Below are positions 55,703 through 64,000 of a DNA stretch of 64,000 nucleotides, piece by piece. The translations under genes and the position numbers were made by a program. The number at the start of each line of letters is the position of its first letter. Positions within the stretch are counted from its first letter, which is position 1. Where the stretch lies: NCBI GenBank assembly GCA_021783095.1, contig JAJXUG010000008.1, positions 31,531 to 95,530 on the forward strand. The letters are read 5' to 3'. This DNA is from Chloroflexota bacterium (GTDB lineage: Bacteria; Chloroflexota; Limnocylindria; Limnocylindrales; CSP1-4). The notes under the pieces are model-generated. The model was not told where the DNA came from and did not search any database. It was given only the letters and a program-made list of their open reading frames with translations.

Positions 55703-56883
55703 GACGCGACTCCCTTCGCCGCCGCGACGGCCTTGGCCGCGGCCTCGTCGAGGCTTGCGGCGGTCACGAAGTGCGCCTCCTCGAGTATCTCGGCGGCCTC
55801 CGCCGCGTTGGTTCCGACGATGCGGACCACCATCGGGACGTCTCGCTCCTGCTGGGCTCGAGCCTCGACCAGGCCGCGGGCAACTTCGTCGCCGCGGGTG
55901 ATGCCGCCGAAGATGTTGACCAGGATCGCCTTGACGTTCCGGTCCTCGAGGATCAGGCGCATCGCGGCCGCCACGCGGTCCGCCTTGGCGCCGCCTCCGA
56001 TGTCGAGGAAGTTCGCGGGCTCGCCGCCCGCGCGCTTCACGAGGTCCATCGTGGTCATCGCGAGGCCTGCCCCGTTGACCATGCAGCCGATGTCGCCGTC
56101 GAGCTTGATGAACGTGAGGTCGTAGCGGCGCGCCTCTACGTCGGCCGGGTCCTCGGCATCGAGGTCCCGCAGCTCCTCGAGGCCCTTGTGCCGGCCCAGC
56201 GCCGAGTCGTCGAGCGTGATCTTGGCGTCGAGGCAGACCAGGCGCTCGACCGGCGTGCCGTCGGCGTTGTGCTCGCGGATCACGGCCAGGGGGTTGATCT
56301 CCACCAGGTCCGCGTCATTGGCGATCATGGTCCGCAGGAGGCCCTTGGCGATCGCGGCGCCGGCCTTCCAGTGCTTCCCGAAGCCAACCTTGAACGCGAG
56401 CTCGCGGGCCGCGTAGTCGGGCAGCCCGAGCAGCGGGTCGGCGTGCTCGTAGACGATCGCGTCGGGGTTCTCGACTGCGACCTGCTCGATCTCGACGCCG
56501 CCCTCGGCCGAGCCGATGAACATGAGCCGTTTGGTCGCCCGGTCGAGCAGCACCGAGAGGTAGTACTCCTTGACGATATCGGCCGCCGGTCCCACCAGCA
56601 CGCGGCGGACCGGGAGCCCCTTGATCTTGAGGGCGAGGATTTGGGCCGCCACGTCCTCTGCCTCGTCCGCGGTGGCGGCGAGCCGGACGCCGCCGGCCTT
56701 TCCGCGGCCGCCCACGAGCACCTGCGCCTTGATCACCACCTTCTTGGTGGCGTTCCCCGGGTCGGCGAGGAACTGGACGGCAGCCTCGCGCGCCTGCGTC
56801 GGGGTTCGGGCGACGGCCCAGGCGGGCACAGGCAGGCCCTGTGCGACCAGCAGCGATTTGGCGTCGGCTTCGTGGATCTTCAC
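55699..56883 (-). CDS. sucC: succinyl-CoA ligase, beta subunit
   Basis: 394 aa from GTG 56883 (GGAGG upstream); the track ORF from 57066 is over-extended. The ATP-grasp domain shows [40 protein letters not shown] and LVEINPLAV. The C-terminal ligase domain shows [29 protein letters not shown] and [17 protein letters not shown]. It binds the nucleotide and works as a heterotetramer with SucD. It is divergent from idh across 226 bp. Confidence 0.96.
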   Translation of the reverse strand: MKIHEADAKSLLVAQGLPVPAWAVARTPTQAREAAVQFLADPGNATKKVVIKAQVLVGGRGKAGGVRLAATADEAEDVAAQILALKIKGLPVRRVLVGPAADIVKEYYLSVLLDRATKRLMFIGSAEGGVEIEQVAVENPDAIVYEHADPLLGLPDYAARELAFKVGFGKHWKAGAAIAKGLLRTMIANDADLVEINPLAVIREHNADGTPVERLVCLDAKITLDDSALGRHKGLEELRDLDAEDPADVEARRYDLTFIKLDGDIGCMVNGAGLAMTTMDLVKRAGGEPANFLDIGGGAKADRVAAAMRLILEDRNVKAILVNIFGGITRGDEVARGLVEARAQQERDVPMVVRIVGTNAAEAAEILEEAHFVTAASLDEAAAKAVAAAKGVAS

Positions 56884-57097
56884 GCGAGTTGCGAGACCTC
56901 CGGGCGACGGGCGGGCGGGACGAATGGTCCTGTCGATGGCGACGGGCGCAGGACCGGATGATAGCCCGCCCGGCATGGCCCCCCGGCGGCCGGTGGTCGC
57001 CCGACCACAGGACAACCGGCCCTCGTGATGCACGACGGGAGCAACGGCAGGTCGCCGCCAGTCCATATGGCGACCGGTGGCAGGCCCATTGCCTCGC

Positions 57098-57103
57098 TAC
57101 AAT
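57098..57103 (+). promoter_or_regulatory. -10 element of idh, probably leaderless
   Basis: TACAAT ends 6 bases before the idh ATG, which puts the transcript start at or next to the start codon. rnpB has the same TACAAT (62725-62730) at the same distance from its 5' end. No -35 is obvious in either. Confidence 0.55.
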
Positions 57104-57109
57104 CGCTCC

Positions 57110-58114
57110 ATGCCCTACCGAGTCACCCTTATCCCCGGCGACGGCATCGGTCCCGAGCTGGCGGAGGCCACCCGACGTGTCCTTGACGCCTCTGGCGTCG
57201 CTTTCGACTGGGAGGTCCAGGACGCCGGCGAGGGCGTCATGGCGCAATACGGGACGCCGCTTCCGGAGCACGTCCTCGAGTCCATCCGGCGCAACAAGGT
57301 CGCGCTCAAGGGACCCATCACCACGCCCGTCGGCGCGGGCTTCCGGAGCGTCAACGTGGCGCTGCGCCAGACGCTCGGCCTGTACGCCAACCTTCGGCCT
57401 GCACGCTCGATCAAGGGCCTCGAGACTCGCTACGAGGACGTGGACCTCGTCATCGTGCGCGAGAACACCGAGGACCTCTACGCGGGCATCGAGCACATGG
57501 TCGGCCCGGATGCCGCCGAGAGCATCAAGATCATCACCCGCGCCGCGTCCGAGCGCATCGCCCGCTTCGCCTTCGAGTACGCCATCCACAACGACCGCCA
57601 CAAGGTCACCGCGGTCCACAAGGCCAACATCATGAAGTTCTCGGACGGCCTGTTCCTCGAGAGCTGCCGGACGGTGGCGAAGGACTACGAGGGCAAGGTC
57701 GAGTTCGAGGATCGGATCGTCGACAACATGTGCATGCAGCTGGTGCAGAAGCCCGAGCTGTACGACGTCATGGTGCTGCCCAACCTCTACGGCGACATCG
57801 TGAGCGACCTCTGCGCCGGCCTGGTGGGCGGCCTGGGCGTCGCGCCCGGTGCCAACATCGGCCTCGAGGCCTCCGTGTTCGAGCCGGTCCACGGCTCCGC
57901 TCCCAAGTACGCGGGCATGAACAAGGCGAACCCGACCGCCCTGATCCTGTCCGGCGTCCTGATGCTCCGCCACCTCGGCGAGCAGGAGGCAGCCGTGCGC
58001 GTGGAGACCGCCCTGCGCGAGGTGATCGCGGAGGGCAAGGCCACGACCTACGATCTTGGTGGACCGGCCGGAACCAGCCAGTTCGCTGACGCCATCATCG
58101 CGCGGCTCGGCTGA
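57110..58114 (+). CDS. NAD(P)-dependent isocitrate dehydrogenase (IMDH/IDH family)
   Basis: 334 aa from ATG 57110. It oxidises isocitrate to 2-oxoglutarate. It starts [20 protein letters not shown]. Substrate loop [20 protein letters not shown] with the isocitrate-type serine and asparagine (RSVNVALRQ). Then [15 protein letters not shown], the catalytic lysine in [14 protein letters not shown], and the metal site in [31 protein letters not shown]. The length and NAD-type look ([19 protein letters not shown]) fit the short NAD-IDH group; homoisocitrate or isopropylmalate use is less likely. It lies 56 bp before sdhC. Confidence 0.9.
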   Translation: MPYRVTLIPGDGIGPELAEATRRVLDASGVAFDWEVQDAGEGVMAQYGTPLPEHVLESIRRNKVALKGPITTPVGAGFRSVNVALRQTLGLYANLRPARSIKGLETRYEDVDLVIVRENTEDLYAGIEHMVGPDAAESIKIITRAASERIARFAFEYAIHNDRHKVTAVHKANIMKFSDGLFLESCRTVAKDYEGKVEFEDRIVDNMCMQLVQKPELYDVMVLPNLYGDIVSDLCAGLVGGLGVAPGANIGLEASVFEPVHGSAPKYAGMNKANPTALILSGVLMLRHLGEQEAAVRVETALREVIAEGKATTYDLGGPAGTSQFADAIIARLG

Positions 58115-58170
58115 CCGCCGCGCACCCCAAGGAAGCGACCCGCGGCGCGGGCCGGGAGGCAGGAGGCTCC

Positions 58171-58560
58171 ATGCTGTTTCGGTACCGGGGCAGCGAGGGA
58201 ATGCTCGCGTGGGCGTTCCACCGCATCTCGGGTGTCGCCATCTGGGCGTTCATCCTGCTCCACGTCCTCGACATCTGGCTCGCGAACGTCAACGCCACGC
58301 TCTACAACGACCTGCTGGGCCTCTACGGGAGTCCGGTCGGCCGGGTAGGGGAGTCGCTGCTCGGCGCCGCGCTGCTGTACCACGCGCTCAACGGCCTGCG
58401 GATCATCATCATGGACTTCTGGCCCTCGATGACCCGGTATCACAAGCAGCTGTGGTACGCGAACTGGGTGGCGTTCGTGGTGATCGGCGTGCCGATCCTC
58501 ATCCAGATCATGGCGCCGGCCTTCGGGCTCACGGCCCCGTTCACCTTCGGAGGTGCGTGA
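58171..58560 (+). CDS. sdhC: succinate dehydrogenase cytochrome b556 subunit
   Basis: 129 aa with three membrane helices. SEGMLAWAFHRISGVAIWAF contains the family HRxSG motif at the quinone site. The haem ligand histidine is in LLYHALNGLRIIIMD. It anchors the complex in the membrane and reduces quinone. First gene of sdhCDAB; GGAGGC upstream of the ATG. Confidence 0.94.
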   Translation: MLFRYRGSEGMLAWAFHRISGVAIWAFILLHVLDIWLANVNATLYNDLLGLYGSPVGRVGESLLGAALLYHALNGLRIIIMDFWPSMTRYHKQLWYANWVAFVVIGVPILIQIMAPAFGLTAPFTFGGA

Positions 58561-58561
58561 G

Positions 58562-58966
58562 ATGGCCATTCGAGTCTCGCGCGCTGGCAGCTCCCCGCGG
58601 CCCCAGACCGGGGGCTGGGAGCTCGCCATCTGGTACCTGATGCGGCTGACCGGGCTGGGTCTGTTCGTCACCGCGCTGGCACATTTCATCATCGTCCACT
58701 TCATCTCCGACCCCGCGGTGCAGACCGCCGACTGGATCGCGAAGAACCGGTGGGCGGACGCCGCCTGGCGGACGGTGGACTGGCTGATGCTCGCGTTCGT
58801 CGTGTTCCACGCGTTCATGGGGTTGCGCATCGTCGTGCAGGACTACACCAAGGGCAGCGCCCGGATGGCGCTCACGATGGCGCTCTACATCGGGGCCTTC
58901 GTGATCTTCGCGATGGGGACCATGGCCCTCATCACCTTCAAGGCTGCCGGCCCGGTGCAGCCGTGA
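58562..58966 (+). CDS. sdhD: succinate dehydrogenase membrane anchor subunit
   Basis: 134 aa from ATG 58562, one base after the sdhC stop, with GGAGG 8 bases upstream. Three helices: WYLMRLTGLGLFVTALAHFI, MLAFVVFHAFMGLRIVVQDY and LYIGAFVIFAMGTMALITF. The histidine in VVFHAFMGLR is the second haem ligand. Its stop overlaps the sdhA start (GTGA). Confidence 0.93.
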   Translation: MAIRVSRAGSSPRPQTGGWELAIWYLMRLTGLGLFVTALAHFIIVHFISDPAVQTADWIAKNRWADAAWRTVDWLMLAFVVFHAFMGLRIVVQDYTKGSARMALTMALYIGAFVIFAMGTMALITFKAAGPVQP

Positions 58967-60711
58967 TCCGCGAGCACGAGGCCCTCGTCGTCGGCGCTGG
59001 TGGCGCCGGCCTCTGGGCCGCCCTCGAGCTGGCGAAGGCCGGCATCGACTCCGCCGTCCTGACCAAGCTCTACCCGACCCGCTCCCACACCGGCGCCGCC
59101 CAGGGCGGCGTGTGTGCCGCCCTGGGGAACCAGGAGGAGGACCACTGGGAGTGGCACATGTTCGACACCATCAAGGGTGGCGACTACCTGGTGGACCAGG
59201 ACGCGGCCGAGGTGCTCGCCCGCGAGGCCATCGAGACGGTGATCGAGCTCGAGCACATGGGCCTGCCGTTCAACCGGACGCCTGACGGCAAGATCGACCA
59301 GCGCAAGTTCGGCGGCCACACGCGCAACTACGGCGAGGGCCCCGTCATGCGGGCCTGCTTCGCCGCCGACCGCACCGGCCACATGATCCTCCAGACGCTG
59401 TACCAGCAGTGCGTCAAGCACGGCGTCAAGTTCTACGACGAGTACCACGTCGTGGACCTCGTGACCGAGGGCGGCGAGCTGGGCGACGGCGGACGCTGCG
59501 CGGGCGTGGTGGCCTACAGGATCGCCGACGGCGAGCTGGTGACGATCAAGTCGAAGGCCGTGCTCCTCGCCACCGGCGGCTTCGGGCGCATGTTCCGCGT
59601 GACCTCGAACGCCTGGAGCCTCACCGGCGACGGCGTCTCGCTGGCCTACCGCCACGGCGTGCCGATGCAGGACATGGAGTTCTACCAGTTCCACCCGACC
59701 GGCATCGTCGGCATCGGGATCCTGCTCTCCGAGGCGGCCCGCGGAGAGGGCGCCTACCTGCTCGACAACGACGGCTTCCGGTTCATGGAGCGCTACGCGC
59801 CCAAGCTCATGGAGCTGGCGCCGCGCGACATGGTCAGCCGGGCCATCGTCCAGGAGATCCGCGCCGGCCGGGGCATCAACGGCAAGGACTACGTCTACCT
59901 CGACGTGCGCCACCTCGGGCGCAAGAAGATCGACGAGAAGCTGCCCGACATCACCGACTTCGTGCGGGTCTACCAGGGCATCGAGCCCTACACGGACCCC
60001 ATCCCGATCCAGCCCACGGCCCACTACGCGATGGGCGGCATCCCGACCAACCTGAACTCGCAGGTCACCCGCGACAAGAAGAGCACGGTCGTCCCGGGGC
60101 TGTACGCCGCCGGCGAGGCCGCGTGCGTGTCCGTCCACGGCGCCAACCGCCTGGGCACGAACTCACTCGTGGACCTGCTGGTCTTCGGGCGCCGGGCCGG
60201 GATGCAGATGGCCAAGGACGTCCGTGGCGTCGACATGCCCGAGGTCGGCGAGACGGCGGCCGACGCCGTCCGCGCGGATCTGGAGGCGCTCCGGACGCGG
60301 CCCAAGGGCGAGCGCAAGGAGGCGATCCGCAAGGAGCTCGCCGACGTGATGATGGACGACGCGGGCGTCTACCGGACGGCCGAGGGCCTCGAGCGTGCCC
60401 GGGCCAAGGTCGCCGAGCTGCGGGACCGCTACCAGAACGTCAGCGTGGACGACAAGGGAACGACCTTCAACACGGATCTCCTCGAGGCCCGCGAGGTCGG
60501 CTACCTGCTCGACTGCGCCCAGACCATGGTCGCCGCCTGCATCAACCGCACGGAGAGCCGCGGGGCGCACAGCCGCGAGGACTTCCCCGAGCGCGACGAT
60601 GTCAACTTCCTCACCCACTCCCTCGCGACGAAGGGCGCGGACGGGTCGGTCGAGCTGGACTACAAGCCAGTCACGATCACCAAGTTCCAGCCCAAGCCGC
60701 GCGTCTACTGA
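58963..60711 (+). CDS. sdhA: succinate dehydrogenase flavoprotein subunit
   Basis: 582 aa from GTG 58963, overlapping sdhD by 4 bp. It oxidises succinate to fumarate. Dinucleotide fold ALVVGAGGAGLWAALELAKA; covalent FAD histidine in RSHTGAAQGGVCAALGN; substrate site QFHPTGI; catalytic arginine region SEAARGEGAYLLDNDGFRFM; HYAMGGIPTNLNSQV; GEAACVSVHGANRLGTNSLV. Length and motifs are standard. Confidence 0.97.
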   Translation: MIREHEALVVGAGGAGLWAALELAKAGIDSAVLTKLYPTRSHTGAAQGGVCAALGNQEEDHWEWHMFDTIKGGDYLVDQDAAEVLAREAIETVIELEHMGLPFNRTPDGKIDQRKFGGHTRNYGEGPVMRACFAADRTGHMILQTLYQQCVKHGVKFYDEYHVVDLVTEGGELGDGGRCAGVVAYRIADGELVTIKSKAVLLATGGFGRMFRVTSNAWSLTGDGVSLAYRHGVPMQDMEFYQFHPTGIVGIGILLSEAARGEGAYLLDNDGFRFMERYAPKLMELAPRDMVSRAIVQEIRAGRGINGKDYVYLDVRHLGRKKIDEKLPDITDFVRVYQGIEPYTDPIPIQPTAHYAMGGIPTNLNSQVTRDKKSTVVPGLYAAGEAACVSVHGANRLGTNSLVDLLVFGRRAGMQMAKDVRGVDMPEVGETAADAVRADLEALRTRPKGERKEAIRKELADVMMDDAGVYRTAEGLERARAKVAELRDRYQNVSVDDKGTTFNTDLLEAREVGYLLDCAQTMVAACINRTESRGAHSREDFPERDDVNFLTHSLATKGADGSVELDYKPVTITKFQPKPRVY

Positions 60712-60726
60712 GCGGAGGAGCACGAG

Positions 60727-61428
60727 ATGCAGATCGAGCTGCGCATCCTCCGTTTCGACCCGGAGCGCGACCAGAAGCCGCACGAGGAGAGCTACAAGGT
60801 CGAGGCGGCCCCGATGGACCGGGTCCTGGACCTGCTCCACAAGGTCAAGTACGAGCAGGACGGGACGCTGACGTTCCGCCGTTCGTGCGCGCACGGCGTG
60901 TGCGGGTCGGACGCGATGCTCATCAACGGCCGCAACCGCCTCGCCTGCAAGATCCGCGTGGACCAGCTCAAGGCCAAGCGGATCACGGTGGCTCCGCTGC
61001 CGGGCCTGCCGGTGACGAAGGACCTGGTCGTGGACATGGACGGCTTCTTCGAGAAGTTCCGAAGCGTCCAGCCGTACCTCCAGACGAACACGCCCGCCCC
61101 TGAGCGGGAGCGGCGCCAGTCGCCCGCCGACCGCGCCGTGTTCGACGACACGACCAAGTGCATCCTGTGCGCCGCGTGCACGACCTCGTGCCCGTCGTTC
61201 TGGGCGCAGCCGTCGTACGTCGGGCCGGCCGCGATCGTCAACGCCCACCGGTTCATCTTCGACACGCGGGATGACGCGGCCGAGGAGCGGCTGGAGATCC
61301 TCGCCGATCGCAACGGCGTCTGGCGGTGCCGGACGATCTTCAATTGCACCGATGCCTGCCCGCGCGGGATCCACATCACCCAGGCGATCCTCGAGGTCTC
61401 CTCGAAGATCGTGGAGCACCACGCCTGA
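60727..61428 (+). CDS. sdhB: succinate dehydrogenase iron-sulfur subunit
   Basis: 233 aa with a GGAGGAG site. The N-terminal 2Fe-2S ligands are in SCAHGVCGSDAMLINGRNRL with a following cysteine. The C-terminal 4Fe-4S and 3Fe-4S ligands are in CILCAACTTSCPSFW and CTDACPRGIHITQAI. It passes electrons from SdhA to the membrane subunits. Its stop codon overlaps the likely CTG start of the RNase H gene. Confidence 0.97.
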   Translation: MQIELRILRFDPERDQKPHEESYKVEAAPMDRVLDLLHKVKYEQDGTLTFRRSCAHGVCGSDAMLINGRNRLACKIRVDQLKAKRITVAPLPGLPVTKDLVVDMDGFFEKFRSVQPYLQTNTPAPERERRQSPADRAVFDDTTKCILCAACTTSCPSFWAQPSYVGPAAIVNAHRFIFDTRDDAAEERLEILADRNGVWRCRTIFNCTDACPRGIHITQAILEVSSKIVEHHA

Positions 61429-61943
61429 GCGAGGCGCCGCTCCCCGTCATCGCGCACCTCGTCATCCGCACCGACGGCGCGGCCAGGGGCAACCCCGGAC
61501 CCGCGTCGCTCGGCGCGGCGCTGATCAACGGGGCGCGCCCTGACGCCCTCGACCCGTTCGCCCCCCCTGACGCGACGATCAGCCAGGCGCTCGGGATCCA
61601 GACCAACAACGTCGCCGAGTGGACGGGCGTCGTCGAGGCGCTCAAGCTGGCCCACCGTCTGGGGGCTGAGCGCGTCGACCTGTTCCTCGACTCCAAGCTG
61701 ATCGTGGAGCAGCTCCACGGCAGGTGGCGGGTCAAGGACGCGAAGCTGGCGCCGCTCCACGCCGAGGCGAAACGCCTGCTGGGCCGCTTCGGGCGGTGGT
61801 CAGCCACGCACGTGCCCCGCGCCCAGAACGCCACCGCCGACCGGTTGGCGAACGAGGCGCTCGACCGAGTGGCCGTCGGGGGGCCGGCCCGTGTCGCGCG
61901 GGCACGACGCATGGCACCGGATCAGGACGGGGGGACGGCCTGA
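61425..61943 (+). CDS. ribonuclease HI-type protein (probable CTG start)
   Basis: 172 aa if read from CTG 61425. RNase H motifs in order: RTDGAARGNPGPASLGAALI, QTNNVAEWTGVVEALKLAHR, LFLDSKLIVEQLHG and ATADRLANEALD, giving the Asp/Glu/Asp/Asp metal set. It degrades RNA in RNA-DNA hybrids. In this frame there is no ATG, GTG or TTG between sdhB's last 90 bases and motif I except within sdhB. The CTG at 61425 forms a CTGA overlap with the sdhB stop, matching the GTGA/TTGA couplings elsewhere here. The alternative is the track's GTG at 61326 inside sdhB. Confidence 0.85.
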   Translation: MSEAPLPVIAHLVIRTDGAARGNPGPASLGAALINGARPDALDPFAPPDATISQALGIQTNNVAEWTGVVEALKLAHRLGAERVDLFLDSKLIVEQLHGRWRVKDAKLAPLHAEAKRLLGRFGRWSATHVPRAQNATADRLANEALDRVAVGGPARVARARRMAPDQDGGTA

Positions 61944-62590
61944 TGGCCCGCCTGCCGACCGTGCTCTGCTTCGGCGACTCGAACACCCACGGCGCGGACC
62001 CGGGCGGCGGCGAGCGCTTCGCGCGGGACGTCCGGTGGCCGGGCGTGATGGCCGGCCTGCTGGCCGGCGAGGCGCACGTCCTCGAGGAGGGGCTCAACGG
62101 CCGCACGACGATCTGGGACGACCCGTTCACCGAGGGCAGGAACGGCCGCGCCTACCTGCTGCCTTGCCTGCGCTCGCACCAGCCGCTCGACGTGCTGGTC
62201 CTGATGCTCGGGACCAACGACGTCAAGCCGATGTTCCACGCCGAGCCCTTCGAGGTTGCCCTCGGCATGCAGTCCCTCGTCGACATCGCCCAGTCGTCGG
62301 GGTGCGGCCCTGGCGGCACTGCACCGCGGATCCTCGTCGTGGCGCCTCCCCGGCTCCTCGACGCCACGGCCCGGTCCGACCTGTGGGGGTTCCGCGATCG
62401 GCAGGCGGCCGCGCTCGCCCTGGCGCCGCTGTACCAGGCGGTGGCGGCCTCGCGCGGCACGGCATTCCTCGATGCGGGCTCCCTCGTGTCCGGGGACCCG
62501 GTTGACGGCGTCCACCTCTCGGCCGAGAGCCACGCTGTCCTGGCGCGCGCCATGGCCGACGCGGTGCGCCCGCTGCTGCCGGCGCGCTGA
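61943..62590 (+). CDS. SGNH/GDSL-family hydrolase (arylesterase-like)
   Basis: 215 aa from ATG 61943, overlapping the RNase H stop by one base (TGATG). Block I VLCFGDSNTHGADP has the nucleophile serine. Block II glycine is in EEGLNGRTTIWDDPF, block III LMLGTNDVKPMF has the Asn, and block V DGVHLSAESH has the Asp-His pair. This is the catalytic set of SGNH arylesterases/lysophospholipases. No signal peptide, so cytoplasmic. The substrate is unknown. Confidence 0.92.
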   Translation: MARLPTVLCFGDSNTHGADPGGGERFARDVRWPGVMAGLLAGEAHVLEEGLNGRTTIWDDPFTEGRNGRAYLLPCLRSHQPLDVLVLMLGTNDVKPMFHAEPFEVALGMQSLVDIAQSSGCGPGGTAPRILVVAPPRLLDATARSDLWGFRDRQAAALALAPLYQAVAASRGTAFLDAGSLVSGDPVDGVHLSAESHAVLARAMADAVRPLLPAR

Positions 62591-62736
62591 CCTCCGGGCT
62601 GCGGGCGACCCCTCGCGCTCGAGCCGTCGCCACCCTCGCACCGCCCCGAACCGCGCACCGCGCAACCCGCGCCCCCGGCGGCTTGCGACGCGCGGGCTCA
62701 GTGGCGGCACGGGTCGCCCCCGCGTACAATCCGCCG
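62591..62736. promoter_or_regulatory. rnpB upstream region with TACAAT -10
   Basis: TACAAT at 62725-62730 lies 7 bases before the RNA 5' end. No clear -35, and no other gene in this gap. Confidence 0.5.
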
Positions 62737-63086
62737 GCCAGCGAGGCGGCCGGACGGTCGTGCGTCGCCCCGAGCGATCGGCGCGGCGTGAGGAAAGTCC
62801 GAGCTCCCCAGCGCAGGGTGGCGGGTAACGCCCGCCCGCCGTGAGGCGAGGACCAGTGCCACAGTGACGATGCCGGCCCCTCGGGGCCGGAGTGAAACGC
62901 GGCAAACTCCACCCGGAGCAAGGCCAAATAGGAGGGCGTAACCCCGGTTCGCCGGGGGGAGAGGCGCGCTGCCCAGCCCTCGGGTCGGCTGCATGAGCCG
63001 TCGGGCAACCGGCGGCCTTAGATGGATGACCGTCGCCACGGCGCGAGCCGCGGCACAGAACTCGGCTTACAGGCCGCCTCGCTGGC
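62737..63086 (+). ncRNA. rnpB: RNase P RNA, bacterial type A
   Basis: P1 pairs GCCAGCGAGGCGGCC (62737-62751) with GGCCGCCTCGCTGGC (63072-63086). Universal blocks are all present: GAGGAAAGTCCGAGCTCC; ACAGTGACGATGCC; GTGAAACGCGGCAAACTCCA with CCCGGAGCAAGGCCAAATAG; GATGGATGACCGTC; CAGAACTCGGCTTACAG. This is the catalytic RNA that trims tRNA 5' ends. Length about 350 and the layout fit the ancestral type A. Confidence 0.96.
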
Positions 63087-63172
63087 GCCTCACCCGATTC
63101 CACGCCCGGATCAGCCCCTCGTCGGCATACCGGCGGAGGGGCTGCACTCGATTCTGCACACGTTTGGAGCGG

Positions 63173-63589
63173 TCACTCGTCGCCCAGCGTGGCAAGGAAT
63201 TGGGCTGGGGTCATGACGGGCAGGCGATCGCGCAGGTCGAGCAGGTGGGCATCACCCGACACGAGGACGTCGGCTGCAGCGGCACGCGCGAGGTCTACCA
63301 GGTACTCGTCGTCGGGATCGACGCTGAGCGGCCGACCGCTCGGCGTCGGGTCATCGAGGATCGTGGCTTCGTTCCCGATGAGGCCGACGTACGCGATGGC
63401 CTCGGCCTCAGCGACGTACCGCCGGGACTTCTCGCGCCCCAGGACCTCGCGGAGCTCGGCCAGCAGCGTCGGAGAGGCGACAAACTCGAAGGCGCCGGCG
63501 CGAAGCTCGAGCAGGAGCGCCGCGCTCGGCCCGCCTGGGCTGATCAGCGCCGAGACGAGGACGTTGGTGTCAAGAACCGCGCGCGGCAC
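63173..63589 (-). CDS. PIN-domain toxin of a toxin-antitoxin pair
   Basis: 138 aa. PIN_3-type ribonuclease: RAVLDTNVLVSALISPGGPS carries the first acidic residue. Then SPTLLAELREVLGREKSRRY with the Glu, VDPDDEYLVDLARAAAADVL with acidic ligands, and VSGDAHLLDLRDRLPVMTPA. It cuts RNA when freed from its antitoxin. Its start overlaps the upstream ribbon-helix-helix gene by 20 bp, as in type II pairs where the antitoxin comes first. Confidence 0.9.
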   Translation of the reverse strand: MPRAVLDTNVLVSALISPGGPSAALLLELRAGAFEFVASPTLLAELREVLGREKSRRYVAEAEAIAYVGLIGNEATILDDPTPSGRPLSVDPDDEYLVDLARAAAADVLVSGDAHLLDLRDRLPVMTPAQFLATLGDE

Positions 63590-63818
63590 GCTTCTCGGCT
63601 CGGGTCGCGTGGGTCTCCTCGACCGCGAGGCGCATCGCCTCGTCCTCGCCCAGGTCGCTGCGCGCCCACACGCCCGCCACGACGTCGAAGCCGAGGTACG
63701 CCCGGAGCGCCTCCTCCACCACCTCTGAGTCGCGCTTGTCGGTCCGGGCCGCCCGGACGCGGGCCGCCCGCATCACGTCCTCGTCGACGTAGAGGGTCAC
63801 CTTCTTCTTGGTCGCCAT
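63570..63818 (-). CDS. ribbon-helix-helix antitoxin
   Basis: 82 aa from ATG 63818; the track start at 63893 is too long. KKVTLYVDEDVMRAARVRAA is the DNA-binding strand and helix of an RHH dimer, followed by KRDSEVVEEALRAYLGF. The acidic C-terminus (GEDEAMRLAVEETHAT) would wrap the toxin. It probably represses its own promoter. Confidence 0.85.
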   Translation of the reverse strand: MATKKKVTLYVDEDVMRAARVRAARTDKRDSEVVEEALRAYLGFDVVAGVWARSDLGEDEAMRLAVEETHATRAEKRAARGS

Positions 63819-63879
63819 GACGCCAGCATAGCGGCATGACGCTAAGACCTCAAGAGGGTGTACTCGTTCAGTGCCTCCG

Positions 63880-64000
63880 TTACACGTCGGCATGGAGCGA
63901 GGCGAGGAACTCGGCCGGGGTGAGGTACCCCAGCGATTGGTGGGGCCGGACGGTGTTGTACGTGGCCTCCCACTCCAGCAGCGCCGGCCGCAGGCCGGCG
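63880..64000 (-). CDS. IS3/IS481-like transposase, C-terminal end (cut by window edge)
   Basis: The minus strand reads ALLEWEATYNTVRPHQSLGY, then LTPAEFLASLHADV and a stop. The YNxxRPHQxLGY...TPAEF block is the end of the rve integrase core in IS3- and IS481-type transposases. The rest lies beyond 64000. The element end would be between 63819 and 63879, next to the antitoxin gene. Confidence 0.88.
   Translation of the reverse strand, partial: AGLRPALLEWEATYNTVRPHQSLGYLTPAEFLASLHADV

Overview
The window comes from a very GC-rich bacterial chromosome. Housekeeping genes (dnaG, rpoD, parAB, sucCD, an isocitrate dehydrogenase, sdhCDAB, rnpB) sit beside a large decayed accessory region. There is no plasmid or phage backbone. 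The mix of F420-type oxidoreductases, LuxR/LAL regulators, lipoproteins, GTG/TTG starts and an actinobacterial-looking but divergent ParB suggests a high-GC Chloroflexota lineage (Limnocylindria/Ellin6529-like) or, less likely, an actinobacterium. This is inference from protein style; no marker comparison could be run.

Layout. 1-10 kb: end of an FtsX-like permease, a DUF5666-like membrane protein, an F420-type oxidoreductase divergent from a TetR regulator with a triple operator, a methyltransferase, DNA primase, the principal sigma factor (with an 80-residue insertion in region 3), a LuxR response regulator and a rhodanese. 10.06-23.26 kb: tRNA-Asn followed by a probable island. The tRNA 3' end and its terminator hairpin recur as an imperfect direct repeat at 23.2 kb. 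Between the copies lie a 1070-aa cutinase/VWA/PKD/FN3/propeller secreted protein, a LAL regulator with a secreted propeller protein, and remnants of a large serine recombinase, an Nramp transporter, a flavin-binding-like protein and LuxR proteins. 23.6-35 kb: an ABC exporter operon with its own regulator and a 16-bp palindromic operator, more pseudogenes (IS110 remnant, methyltransferase with its middle deleted, frameshifted DUF4386 protein), and DUF2249/Crp-Fnr/hemerythrin genes interrupted by an IS110 element with a structured non-coding leader. 35-45.7 kb: a SpoIID/LytB protein with a perfectly duplicated SH3 module, a Tat-exported arylsulfotransferase-like protein, a frameshifted exonuclease, a PspC/LiaF-like pair, a HAD phosphatase, an acyltransferase, a UbiA prenyltransferase and a secreted protein.

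45.8-62.6 kb is a metabolic and chromosome-maintenance block. ParAB is followed by acyl-CoA carboxylase (beta, biotin carboxylase, biotin carrier), methylmalonyl-CoA mutase catalytic subunit and epimerase, which together make the propionyl-CoA to succinyl-CoA route. It feeds the adjacent TCA genes sucCD, idh and sdhCDAB; RNase H and an SGNH hydrolase overlap the end of sdh. Across 46.2-54.1 kb I find six copies of a 16-bp palindrome, GTCYTTGYGCAARGAC, some inside genes. Its length, clustering around parAB and indifference to gene boundaries point to a non-canonical parS centromere. I regard this as the most interesting signal in the window.

62.7-64 kb: RNase P RNA (type A), a PIN/RHH toxin-antitoxin pair and the end of an IS3/IS481-like transposase cut by the window edge. 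Most long antisense ORFs in the track are GC-driven shadows and are left out.
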